From positions 113,501 to 177,500 of the forward strand of contig JACEVL010000956.1 in the NCBI GenBank assembly GCA_020284085.1: a DNA stretch of 64,000 nucleotides, written 5' to 3'. The position numbers were made by a program, and so were the translations under genes. This document shows, in pieces, positions 11,216 through 20,639 of this stretch. The notes below the pieces were generated by a model. The model searched no databases and was not told the origin of the DNA. It saw nothing but the letters and a program-made list of their open reading frames with translations. This stretch comes from Aporrectodea caliginosa (lineage: Eukaryota > Annelida > Clitellata > Crassiclitellata > Lumbricidae). Position 1 is the stretch's first letter, and each line of letters opens with the position of its first letter.

Positions 11216-14200
11216 TAAGACAAATTTATTTCTTCATAAAGAATTATCCTGACGGATCATATTTACCTCGGGGCAAAATAATAATTCGAAGTCTAATCAT
11301 TGTATCTGTGTTACATAGGCCTGCATATAATAGTTCCATTGATGAATCCGGCACGTGTGTTTTATAGTAACATAATATTCTATAAATAACTGGGTTCGAC
11401 ACGAAGAAAGGGATATCAATACAAGATCTGCATTTCATTTGAATTCGTTTTTACCTAAAGGTAAACACGTGCCACCATGTATTACAACATGGGTTGATTG
11501 GCGTCCGTTTATGTCGCGCATGCGCAATGACGAGAATTTGGGAGAGGTCAGTGACTGGTGGTGATCGAGAGTGAAGAGGTTCTAGTTGTTATTACAATCC
11601 GTGGTTCTTATTGACTTTGAATCAGTATCGTTTAACAATCAATAGATAACTCAAAGACTGTGGTGTGCAGTGTTTGAATTGCGATACGCTAGGTAGCGGT
11701 GACAGGCCGGGGGGGAGTCGATGGTGCGAGGTCCGATAGTTTGACAGCTTTAGATAAGTCGGATGACATCTCAGATTAAACTGTGTGTGTAACCAGCGTC
11801 TCTGATCCAAGTGCCACTTTAGTAGATTTAGTCGATTACAAATGTCATTGTATGGGCCACAAAGCCGTTTGAATTATCAAGCAGCTAAACAGAAGAAACG
11901 TGGAACAATGGTCTACTGCATATAACGGACCAAACCAATAAATGTCGAATGATTTGATTAATTAATATTTTCATCAGGCCTCATTGTATCTGTCATTCAC
12001 CCTAAAAACGATCAAGTATTTATTAACCCGTTCAAAATCTATCTTAAGAGAATACATAAGTTAAGAAAACAGAGTGTATAGGTCACATTCCCGCATGCTT
12101 ATCTTCTTGCTTCTTGACAGTCATTCATCGGGCATTGTACAGTAGACCTGTCGTGAAGTCACGCTCAGGTCTTAAGTGATAGGCCTGGAGGTTCAAAGAC
12201 CAAACTAACATTCTCAACATTAGGCTGGCCTTTGCTGTCAAGCGGGATGCATGGCTACAACTGGACGACGATTTCATATTTATTATTAGGTGGATTTATA
12301 TAGTGCCACTTCATAACCATCTACCTACTCATATGATGTATCCAAGTTAGAAACCAGTAGTAGTTTGAGCCGACTCCGAATGGCAGTGTAGGTTTGGTGC
12401 AGGCGACCTCACTTTCTTGGACTCGGCAACTCAGGCATCCCCCATATAACGCATTGCAGGTATATTAATTCCATAGCTAAATTTGCCAGGGACGCAAGTG
12501 TGACAGAAATACGCAATTATCTGTCTGCCTTATCAGGCGTTTGAACCGCTGCATGGGTTCTGCACAATAGCCACTGAACAAACGCGCTTCTTCTCATCAT
12601 CCCATTTCTTCATTTCTCCATTCCTTCAATCACTCAGTCATTCAGAACATTATTTTGTCTGGATGTTCCCGGTGTAGATCTCTTTCTGCTGATCTCAATA
12701 TTATTTGTTGGATGTCCTCTAATCGTCTTTCACTCAACTCTTCCAAGACTCAATTGATCTGGCTTGGCACTCGCCAACAGCTAATTAAACTTGATTACGA
12801 TTTGCTTGCCAAGCAATTCCCTCAGTTTACTTTCTCGACAAATGTCCGTAACCTGGGTGTTACTTTTGACAGTACTCTTTCTTTCTCTGCACATATCTCT
12901 AATCTCTCTCGGTCCAGTTTTTATCACTTGCGGCGTCTACGTGCCATTCGACGATCTGTCCCCTCGCCGATTTTTTCTTCCATGGTTCATGCTTTTGTCT
13001 GTTCACGCATTGACTACTGTAACTCATTACTTATGGGCGTACCAAAACTCTGTCTGGCTCCACTCCAATCAGTACTTAATGCTGCTGCTCGTTTGATTGC
13101 CCGCCTACCTCGTTTCACTCATATTTCGACTTTCATGACTGAAGACCTTCCTTGTCTTCCTCTAACTGCTCGGATTCAGTTTAAAATTGTCTTTCTTACT
13201 TGTAAAACGTTTTAGGTCAAGCCCCACGCTACCTCTGTGATCTTATGAGACGGCCTATCTCAGCTACCTCTGGACGTCCTCTCCGCTCTTTTGACCATCA
13301 TGACCTTCTAGTTCCTCGGTCTCGGACTGCCACAGCACAGCATCGTGCCTATGCCTCTGTTGGACCTTTGCTGTGGAATGACCTCCCTGCTTTAACTCGT
13401 GCAGTGATGTTATCTGGGGGCACCACTGTTTCTGCTCGTTCCCTTAAGACTTTTCTTTTTTCGAGGGGCCCTTCGCACTGGAAGCGCCTCTGATTAGGTT
13501 GTACTGCGAGAGGCGCTTTATAAGTCCGTAAATAGAATAGAATAGAATAGAATAGAATAGAATAGAATAGAATAGAATAGAATATACGAGTAAAGACTTT
13601 GACTTAACTTTGAATTCTTTGAATATTTAGCATTGAGGTGATCGTTACCTGCTGAACCGGAGAATCCCGTCATGTATTCCAGGCGAGCATCCCAGGCGGA
13701 TCCTGAGCTCTACACAACAAATGACTACCATCGGTCATTTAAATGAGTCTAATATCTGGCACCCCGTCGTTAGCGCGCAGGACAAAAGCGCGCCGTCAAA
13801 AGCGCGTACCGTCAATTGCGCGCAAGACAAATGCGCGCCGACAATAGCGCGCATACATCGATACAAAATGAAAATAACTTTTTGTATAATAATTAGTACC
13901 GTAAGACAAAACTGTGCAAAACGGAAAAAATGGGAATTAATCATTTTAGCGCTCTAAATTATTCCCCCATTGTAGCATTATTATTTTTCATCAATCCAGC
14001 TTCCATTTAAGCAAGAATTCTTTTCATCAATCCAGTTTCTCTTTATGCAAGACTTATTTTCATCAATCCAATTGGCGAAAAATTTAGAACACTAAATTAC
14101 CTTGATGTGTGTGCTCACTCGAAGATGGATATGAAGTCATATAATTTGTGCAATAATTATTTATTGACAAACGGCATATTAAATTGCCATCTTCGAATGA

Positions 14201-17200
14201 GACACACATTACTAGTGTGTGTCAATTATTGCTAATTATTACACAAATTTAATCAATCGAGGTGGGAAATGTTTTGACGTTTATCATTCAAAGGAACAGT
14301 ACAGTCTTTTGGTCTATGCTGCGCGCTTTCGTCGGCGCGCATTTGACGGGCCTATTTTGCAGCGCTCAATTGACGGCGCGCTTTTGACGGCGCGCTTTTG
14401 TTCTGCGCGCTAACGACGGGAATATAATAATCTATAAGCCTTTTAATCAATAAATATTCATTAGGTCCGATTATTATTGCCCTGCTTGTGGTTCCATCTC
14501 GTTTTCTGCTCCACATATTCTGATTATCTTTCATAAAGACTAAAGAGTGATGTTACTCGTAATTTATGCATCTTATCTTTTTTTACAAAAATCAAATCTC
14601 TACTGGAAATAGCGGTTAAGCAAACGGAGATACTTGAACCAAGGTCAGCCAGAAACAAGCATTTTCATAAGACTCCATCTTCTCAAATATGTCATGCTTT
14701 TGTATGCAGGCCATCTTAGCTTCAACGGCAGGAGTCATATCGTCTGCTTTTAGTTGCTGTAAATCGTCGATAGGACTTTTCTAACACTGCGATTCAACAA
14801 ATAACGACCTTTAGAAGAGCTCTTTTCTGACTGTTGTATTGCTGGAGCCATCACAAGGCTTCAAGCATATGCTAGACGTCATGACCAGAAAGTCATTCAT
14901 CTCTCTGAAGAACTTTCTACCTATAGACGAACGCATGATACAACTATTGGTTTAATGTGCGTTTTGGGGTTTTCTCTCGCTTTCCAGCTGTTCCTCTTAT
15001 GTCTCAGCACTCGACATAATAGTGTAACCTGCGTTGAGCATCTCGTGGGGTTTAATAAACAAAAGCATATTAATCAATAATAATATGCGAAGAATTCTGC
15101 ATGAGGAAACTCAAGGGGTCTCACATCCATAGTAGAAGTAGTGGAGGCACTCATTTCCACATCAACCGGTCTCGTTGGACCAGTTACTGTAGTGGACGAA
15201 TCCCAATTTGGTCACGGGCCAATGCATCGCAGGACCTGTCATCTACATCCCCTAAGTAGACCTAATGCTGCTGATTAGTGACAGAAGAACGTGTATGCAA
15301 ACAATTATGTCCCTTGTCTTTACGCAGACAATCTGTTCAGCAAGCTCAGACGTGCAAGAGACCAAGCGTACCACCGACGAACGTCATATATACCATCGAG
15401 TCATTTGGCAAGAACTGGTCTTCTTCGTGCGAGGTGCAAGGTCTGGGCATCCAACTGTAGCCTATGCTACAGTGTGTAAATTAAGACAAGTATAGCCTAC
15501 CTCGAACGGTGGCTTAGAGATATAGGCTGGCGTATATGCTCGTTACAGTGCCACCTTTACTGATGCAAATATGGAGAAAGAATGCAAACGCATGCCACTA
15601 CGACATAGACGATAGTTACTGTAATGATAGCTCAGAGATATATAGAGTTGCGTTTAACGTACGCAGGAACGGGCATCATGTTCCTATTTATATTGAGCCT
15701 CTGTTCAGGGTCACATAAAATTGTAGTGCAAAATGTACGGCCCAAGACACCTTGTGGTAAACAAACCGTTTTACCTCTACGATATTTTTCGTTTCTACAG
15801 TTTAATGTGATATAATGTATTAAAATTATAAAACAATCTAAATATGGCGTAGTTCAATATCAGCATCAAGAGGCGAATGATACTATGTATGACTGATTCG
15901 CTAGACAATGTAATTAAGCTTGAAATAAGAGTATAGAACGGGTGCATTGTAAACTCACCCCGTGGTCATCGGATAGTAGGACAAGGTAGGCGTCTAGAGG
16001 TGATCCTCCGTTCAATGCTGGGTTGTCCATTGCTGAACGTAGAGCTGCTATTCTTTCCGTTGTATTGACGCGGTTTGAGGGACGCGACTAAAGAAGACAA
16101 CACAAAGTAAAAACAGTTATCAAGTGCAAATTAAATACTGTTCCCACAGCCTAACAGACGACTTAGAGGTCAACGCCAATTAGTAGACATAAATGCGTAT
16201 GGTAGGCCCTATATGGACACAGAAAGACGCGTTGTTTGTCCTTGGACCAAATGCTCTGACCGTTGTTTCTGAATCTTACACACACAAAAGAGAGTATGGA
16301 CCTAAGAAAGGAATAATATGAGCAACCATTTTACGTTGCCTTTTCTGAGTTCAGCCAGCTATCGCCATATTGCTAATGGTTGCACCTTGCAACTGCGGTT
16401 AAGTGATATCCTAATTTGATTAGGAGCGAGTGTCAAATAAAGACAAGGCGTGGGCAGCTGGAAACGACGTCTCACAATAATTAATATCAGTCCAATCGGA
16501 TAAGTCGAAAGGGGCGCCGTAACAAAAGCGCGCAGAACAAAAGCGCGCAGAAAAAAGCGCGCCGACAAATGCGCGTCGACATAATTATGTGCGCAATGAT
16601 ACCAACCCCGACAAAAACGCGCAACACAAAAGGGCACAGCTATAACATAATAACGTACCGCGTAACTTGAAAGGTAGGCTACTGCAATTATAGACCCATG
16701 CAAATCTGCAAGGGAAAAGAAATTAGTGCCCAATTCTTGCCTAAATACAAGTTGGATTGATGAAATTAGTTTTTGTGAAAGTAGAAGTTGGATGGATATA
16801 AATAGTGTCTTGTTAAACTAGAAGTTGGATTGATAAAAATAACTTTTTGTGCATGTAAAAGTTGAATTGATCAAAATAATACTTGCGTAGACTCTAAATG
16901 GAAGCTGGATCGATGACGGTTGTCATGGACATTGGTATTAAAATGCTATGTATATAAAACGATATTTTAAAATTCGTACATAATAAAGAACGCTAAAACG
17001 ATCAATTACTTTGACGACTTCGTAACATTTTGTGTGCAGGTTTGAAAACTTCAATTTATAAAATTTTACTTCTACGCGCTTTTGTCGGCGTGCATTTATC
17101 CTGCGCTCTTTTGTCGTTGCGCGCATTTGTCGTCGCGCTTTTGTCCTGCGCGCTTTTGACGGGCTACCGTCGAAAGGTTGCCGCCAAATGGCAGTAAGCA

Positions 17201-18935
17201 TAGCAGTGGCTACTGCCATCCTTATATGGTGTACGCTGGAGCGGCGTCTGGTAATATACATAAGTCCAATCGTAAAAGTCAAAAGGTTTCCGCCAAATAG
17301 AAGTGAGCGTAGCAGTGGCTGCAGGATCCTAAGATGGCTACTGCCATTTGGATGTGGTGCAAAGCGTTATTAACAAGAGACCACAAAAGTCTAGCATCCT
17401 TGTCAATATTGGAATGAATAAACGACGAATGAATCTCTAGAATTTAACAGACAGAATAAACATAAGAAAGAGAGTAGTTTCTTCTGCGAAAAAGTCTTGA
17501 ACGATCTAAACCAGTAAAAATATTAAGTGACACCTTCGCTAAACCTGGCCTTTTGCCTCGTATTCTTTGGGCGTCCCACCGATTGCAGCGATTGACTGAG
17601 ACAGGTGAAAATAAGAAGAATGATGTTAGTTATTATTGGTAGGTCTAATACTCACCTCCGGTGTTTCTGGACAGAGTGTTCGGTTGTTTGGATTGATGTC
17701 AATGTATTGCCAAGCTGCTGCGCATTCGTCTAAAGCCAAGACTCCTAAAACACAAAGAAAGCGAACTTTGATCCGTCCAATCGTGTCCGAAATGTAGAGC
17801 TTATTATTGTAAATTAATGTAGGCCTAGTTGTTAATTTATTAAGAAAACTATGCAGGTGTGCTTCCCAAATGAGCGTTCCGACGAAATAGTTCACTTTTA
17901 AGGCGAGATAAAGCATGTTTAATAATTGGAAGACTGCTATAAGAATGTGCATAATCTGGAGTTATGGAGGCACTCAGGACTGAGATGATAACAACCACGT
18001 TTTATGATATTTGACAATTTTTCGCTAATATTTAAATTTTAGCGATCGATATGAAGACAATCGGCCAGCCAAAGACTATATTCATGTTCTCAATCGGACT
18101 ACAGGATAAACCCCTTAAACAATTTTTCCCATGGCTTACTGGAATCCACGGGGCACCTTCGACGTTACACTTAGAATACTCTCCTTATTAGCTTAAAATT
18201 AATTCTTATTGTTACTGCATCTTATTTATGAACAATGGCGTAGACCTAGATGGCGCTCTATACAATCAAAAGCCTTCTCAAGAGACTGACTTGAAATTTA
18301 ATGAATTTTACGCCGTTATCAGGCACCTGGCTCCAAATGAAATCATTATTAAAATGATCGCAATCTGTTGGAGGAGTCTGGTCGACACCCGATGAGTCAG
18401 AGAGATCGCTAGAAGTCAGGGATGAGCAAATAAAAAGGATAAGATAGATCGGATGATTTTGGAGCAGCATGAATGACAGAATAACGCCTGCAGTTGTAGG
18501 CCTACATCTGCTTTTCTGCTGAAATCATGGCGTATACATTATAATATTTTAACATTTCCAAACCTTACAACGAAATACATAATATTCCAGGTTTTCTTCT
18601 GTGCCTTCGAGAAAGATTCGAACCCCAACGTCCTGGGTATTGGTTAGTAGGCCTACATAGCTGAATTGCCATGTAATTTCCAGCTTAACCAAATACCAAC
18701 TCGTTGTGCTTCGTGACAGCGGCAAGAGAACGTAAACAACTTGTCCAGGGTAGTAATACTGAATCACCCCAAGCAGACTCAAACAAGCTACTATTGTTTG
18801 ATTATAGGCGACGCTCTCTTCCAAATAGGCCTAGTACCCGATTTCTAACAATAGAATGATTCGTTTGATATAATATGAATCGATCTACTCACCCAGAGCA
18901 GCGACTATTAACAGACTGGAGACGATTGACTTCAT
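4627..18935 (-). CDS. X-prolyl aminopeptidase (XPNPEP2-like), N-terminal half only
   Basis: Eight minus-strand exons: 18893-18935 (start), 17656-17744, 15959-16087, 13649-13709, 9231-9335, 7906-7998, 7233-7379 and 4627-4722. Splice phases agree at every junction and give 254 residues. They begin with a signal peptide ([15 protein letters not shown]), then [68 protein letters not shown]-like [16 protein letters not shown] and [10 protein letters not shown]. This is the order of the two creatinase-N domains of M24B aminopeptidase P, which removes an N-terminal residue preceding proline. The signal peptide suggests a secreted or membrane form (XPNPEP2 type). The last exon ends one base into a codon, ready for the conserved Trp, but no downstream exon exists in the window. 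The M24 catalytic domain with its metal-binding Asp/His/Glu residues is therefore absent. Either the gene is broken or the assembly is. Confidence 0.85.
4898..5137 (-). mobile_element. tRNA-derived SINE, family 1
   Basis: Read on the minus strand, the element starts GGGGCGCGGTGGTGTAGGGG (box A-like) and has GGGTTCGAATCC (box B). It continues through a conserved body (GGGACCCTGGGCAAGTCCTT) and ends in CGCTATAACAAGTG plus a tail of ATACA units. A second, closely similar copy lies on the plus strand at 40,465-40,690. The tRNA-like head will not fold as a functional tRNA gene, and the shared body and simple-repeat tail define a SINE. Confidence 0.85.
5175..5311 (-). mobile_element. tRNA-derived SINE, family 2
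   Basis: On the minus strand: CCTGAGTGGCCGAGTGGGTT (box A-like) then CGGGTTCGCTTCCCGG (box B), then TCAGAGATTAATTTCTCGG. Its body resembles the repeats at 45.5-45.85 and 46.5-46.75 kb, which share the GGTTCGCTTCC box and a GAGATTTAAATCTC-type motif. It lies between SINE family 1 and the duplicated aminopeptidase exon. Confidence 0.65.
5320..5373 (-). pseudogene. Partial duplicate of the last aminopeptidase exon
   Basis: This minus-strand segment repeats the 3' half of exon 4627-4722, including the GTAAG donor. It encodes [17 protein letters not shown] against [17 protein letters not shown] in the main exon. The two copies differ at six codons, five of them synonymous, so the duplicate appears to have stayed under coding constraint. 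The 5' half of the exon is replaced by a CATA-type repeat. The frame nevertheless stays open back to a TGCAG followed by GT that would give a phase-matched acceptor. It may be an alternative exon, a decayed duplicate, or a piece of a second allele. Confidence 0.6.
5440..6300. mobile_element. Possible MITE with ATTCGATTCGA-rich ends and internal hairpin
   Basis: Both ends carry repeats of ATTCGATTCGA, facing each other. The outer right end reads GCAGGTCTCT and the left AGAGGCTGCGA, a weak inverted match. A (GA)n tract occupies 5683-5756. Bases 6039-6059 and 6071-6091 are perfect 21-bp inverted arms (GTTAGTTTAATTGATTTTAAA) with an 11-bp loop. No clear target duplication was found, so the borders are uncertain. 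Confidence 0.4.
6813..7202. mobile_element. MITE with 20-bp terminal inverted repeats and a long internal palindrome
   Basis: Bases 6813-6832 (ATAAGCTAGTTCAGCATTAT) are repeated in inverted orientation at 7183-7202. If the TIR is taken to begin at AGCTAG, a TA dinucleotide flanks both sides, as in mariner-type MITEs. Inside, 6837-6867 and 6872-6902 are perfect 31-bp inverted arms separated by 4 bp. A further inverted pair (GTTCATAAACAAA near 6903 and TTTGTTTATGAAC near 7119) nests within. The right end lies 30 bp from the donor of aminopeptidase exon 7233-7379. Confidence 0.7.
8624..8764. mobile_element. Short MITE, GGCCGGTGTC ends
   Basis: The left end GGCCGGTGTCCCGAGATA is matched, inverted, by the right end (GGCCGGTGTCACGAAATA on the minus strand). 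The 140-bp interior contains repeats of GTATCCGGGGATA and GGGGGATACTC. It lies in an aminopeptidase intron and is followed by a (CTGT)n tract at 8780-8830. A (CAGA)n tract sits at 8983-9007. Confidence 0.65.
9545..10087 (-). mobile_element. Retroelement 3' end, array copy A
   Basis: The minus strand encodes [10 protein letters not shown] (frameshift), then a segment equivalent to [18 protein letters not shown], then parts of the SGDPRE region. It ends at 9620-9575 in CCTGAGGGATC..ACCTTGGGC and an AAT/AAC-rich tail. Its 5' end abuts the (AAT)n tail of copy B directly. Several frameshifts show it is dead. It resembles copies B, C and the copy at 1-310. Confidence 0.65.
10088..10533 (-). mobile_element. 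Retroelement 3' end, array copy B
   Basis: On the minus strand this copy reads [39 protein letters not shown] and [10 protein letters not shown]. It ends with CCTGAGGGATCATATACC and GGGG and a (AAT)n tail of about 78 bp (10,167 down to 10,090). The 5' end is truncated and joins the tail of copy C. The coding frame is still open across most of its length, so this copy is younger than copy A. Confidence 0.7.
10534..11126 (-). mobile_element. Retroelement 3' end, array copy C
   Basis: This is the best preserved copy. The minus strand reads [36 protein letters not shown], then [40 protein letters not shown] and [12 protein letters not shown]. The 3' end is CCTGAGGGATTATATCTACC, then CGGG and an (AAT)n-like tail (10,622-10,534). 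The RPDG..WDAT arrangement recalls the PD...D spacing of restriction-like endonucleases, but that is inference. The 5' end meets another (AAT)n tract (11,127-11,215). Confidence 0.7.
11127..11290. mobile_element. (AAT)n tract and 3' terminus of a fourth retroelement copy
   Basis: Bases 11,127-11,215 are (TTA/ATT)n. Bases 11,249-11,285 read CCTGACGGATCATATTTACC, then TCGGGGCAAAATAATAAT on the plus strand. This is the same 3' terminus as copies A-C but in the opposite orientation. No coding sequence accompanies it. Confidence 0.5.
11291..12640. other. Intron sequence without recognisable features
   Basis: This lies inside the long aminopeptidase intron (9,336-13,648). Only short open frames occur and none resembles a known protein. 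Scattered GGCCTA/TAGGCC motifs, frequent across the window, are present. No inverted or tandem repeat was evident by eye. Confidence 0.4.
12640..13590 (+). mobile_element. 5'-truncated LINE (CR1/L2-like), end of reverse transcriptase ORF
   Basis: The plus strand encodes the C-terminal part of a LINE ORF2: [53 protein letters not shown] and [13 protein letters not shown]. After a frameshift near 13,213 it continues [30 protein letters not shown] and [10 protein letters not shown]. The 3' end carries the recurrent CACTGGAAGCGCCTCTGATT and CGCTTTATAAGT motifs followed by a (GAATA)n tail to about 13,582. The catalytic YADD box lies upstream of the truncation and is missing. The copy is inactive and sits 59 bp from aminopeptidase exon 13,649-13,709. 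Confidence 0.85.
13763..14420. mobile_element. Fold-back MITE with GCGCGC-rich terminal repeats, copy 1
   Basis: Both ends carry the same inverted sequence of at least 44 bp, starting CCCGTCGTTAGCGCGCAG and made of short units of the type ACAAAAGCGCGCCGTC. The two arms differ at one base in the first 44. The interior contains about three tandem copies of a ~40-bp unit with CATCAATCCAG and TTATGCAAGA. No host-like coding potential is seen. A related copy with the interior inverted lies at 16,516-17,163. The left border is 54 bp beyond the acceptor of aminopeptidase exon 13,649-13,709. Confidence 0.8.
14421..15958. other. Intron sequence without recognisable features
   Basis: This is aminopeptidase intron between the fold-back element and exon 15,959-16,087. 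Open frames are short and mutually overlapping, and none shows family similarity that I recognise. Confidence 0.35.
16516..17163. mobile_element. Fold-back MITE with GCGCGC-rich terminal repeats, copy 2
   Basis: The left arm begins CCGTAACAAAAGCGCGCAGA. The right arm, inverted, begins CCCGTCAAAAGCGCGCAGGA, and both consist of ACAAAAGCGCG units as in copy 1. The interior has tandem units with GTAGAAGTTGGATTGAT, the reverse complement of the CATCAATCCA units of copy 1, so the interiors are in opposite orientation. More mismatches between arms suggest this copy is older. Confidence 0.75.
17165..17370. repeat. Two-copy direct repeat
   Basis: GCCGCCAAATGGCAGTAAGC at about 17,182 recurs as TCCGCCAAATAGAAGTGAGC near 17,290. 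Each is followed by GTAGCAGTGGCT-type sequence and then GGCTACTGCCAT. The flank TCCAATCG..AAGTCGAAAGG also precedes fold-back copy 2 at about 16,490, so this older repeat may have been the insertion target. Confidence 0.45.
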
Positions 18936-19214
18936 GTTGTCCACGGATGAAGTTGTCTTCTTCCACCAACAGACTCCGAGATGCCACCGATAAACCGACT
19001 TTACCACAAATGCTCAATTTATATAGCGCCCTATTTCGTCTGCTCTGGTTCTCTTTTCGACGGACGATACGATCGAAGTACCATCTACGTACGAACCGAC
19101 GTCGTTCTGTCTCTGATCGGATTCCGACAACAGCGAATATTATGTCAGTTGTTTATTAGGCAGCGAAGTCTAAGTGGGCTAAGAGCAGAAGAGTAGGCGA
19201 TGCAGAAAGAGCAA

Positions 19215-19343
19215 CTCAGAATATATATATATATATATATTTATTTATTTATTTATATGTATATGCGATGGAGAAAGAGTAGCGGAGCATATTGCTAGAG
19301 AAGGCACTCGATAAGGCTAGAGCAGGTGGTCGGACACACACAC

Positions 19344-19390
<47 letters not shown>

Positions 19391-19680
19391 GACAGACAGG
19401 CAGACAGACAGACAGAGATAGAAAGTGAGAGACAGAGACAGATAAAAGCAGAGAAGGAGATACCGTAATTCTTCGAGTAATCACTCAAATAGATAAGACG
19501 ACAGCTGCTTTCTGGACGCCGGTGTCTCCAAGGTCATCGACTCGGCTGCCTCCTCCTCCTTCTCCTCCTCCTCCTCCTCCTCTTCCTCCTTTTCCTCCTC
19601 CTCCTCCTTCCATCCTCCTCCTCCTCCTCCTCCTCCTCCTCCTCCTCCTCCTCCTCCTCTTCCTCCCTCGCCTGCCTCCA
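19215..19680. repeat. Microsatellite cluster: (AT)n, (GA)n, (CAGA)n and (CTC)n
   Basis: Successive tracts: (AT)n and TTTA repeats at 19,217-19,257, (GA)n at 19,348-19,386, CAGA-rich to about 19,420, and a long (CTC)n tract at 19,540-19,672. The cluster lies upstream of the aminopeptidase start codon at 18,935. Open frames here are low-complexity and not genes. Confidence 0.85.
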
Positions 19681-19950
19681 GTTTTGACGGCCGCCAAGAC
19701 GCATCGTGACGATCTTAAACGTCATTTAGTCGTCGTCGGCTGTGAAGAAGTAGCTCCAGCTGATTGTCATGAAGCGTTGTTTAGTTAACCCGTACTCACC
19801 GTTTCCACGAAGTCAGTTTATTTGGGGCGATCGCCCTTATAGGCGCCATTTCACGCATTAAACGATCGACGTTAACGAATACTCTGTTATATATAGGGGC
19901 CATGCTTGCTTCAAGCGCGTATCTACATATTGGCCTATATAAATAATATA

Positions 19951-20639
19951 TCTATATTATAAGTCTTAGTCTGTTTACGTTGTCCTTCCGTTTGTTTGTA
20001 TGTTTGTTTGTATGTATGTCCGTTGTCTAAAGGCTCCGAAACGGAACGCTTTAGCGATTTACAAAATTTTACAAAACATTATTACGCCGCGTCATGGTCA
20101 ACGCGACTATTTTCAGCTCGCAATTTTATTTAAACGCCGATATATGGACATTTTAAATTTCCAACTGCTTCGACGAGGCTATCTTATAATACCATGGCCA
20201 TTTGTCCACGTCACGCTGGCTAAATATGCAATCTTAAATTACGTCACGCGGCTAATTATGCAATCTTACGTCACGCAGGCTAACGACAAAACTTCGTCTA
20301 TTATTTAGCAAATAATACGCCAATTATAATTTAGAGATAACCCGTGCACATGTAGTACGGGGAACAAATAATAGGCCTACGCCTATTTAAGGTAGAGATA
20401 ACCCGTGTAGTACGGGGAACAAATAATATTGCCTATAATTATAAGGTAGAGATAACCCGTGCAGTACACGGGCAAAGCAACTATGGTCACCTCAAAATAT
20501 CGTTTCCATTCAGATATATGGGCATTTTTTAAATATTTGAAGCCCATCAGCAAATATAGTAAGTAAGTAGCCTTTATTTGCAGCCGTTAAAAATTACGCC
20601 TGGGCAAAACCCGGGCGAACGCCGGGTAAAAAATGCTAG
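19951..20639 (+). mobile_element. Non-autonomous Helitron-like element
   Basis: The element begins with TC (TCTATATTATAAGTC) after an A and ends CTAG before a T, the insertion pattern of Helitrons. A GC-rich hairpin (ACCCGGGCGAACGCCGGGT) lies 9 bp upstream of the CTAG end, as expected for a Helitron 3' terminus. Three tandem GAGATAACCCGTG units occur at 20,333-20,480. No Rep/helicase coding sequence is present, so it would depend on an autonomous partner. Confidence 0.65.

Noticed and set aside
12791..13096. Second plus-strand frame overlapping the LINE
   Set aside because: It is a shadow frame of the reverse-transcriptase reading and shows no family similarity.
19485..19790. Proline/leucine- and arginine/glutamate-rich frames on both strands
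   Set aside because: They are products of the (CTC)n microsatellite and change character with each frame.
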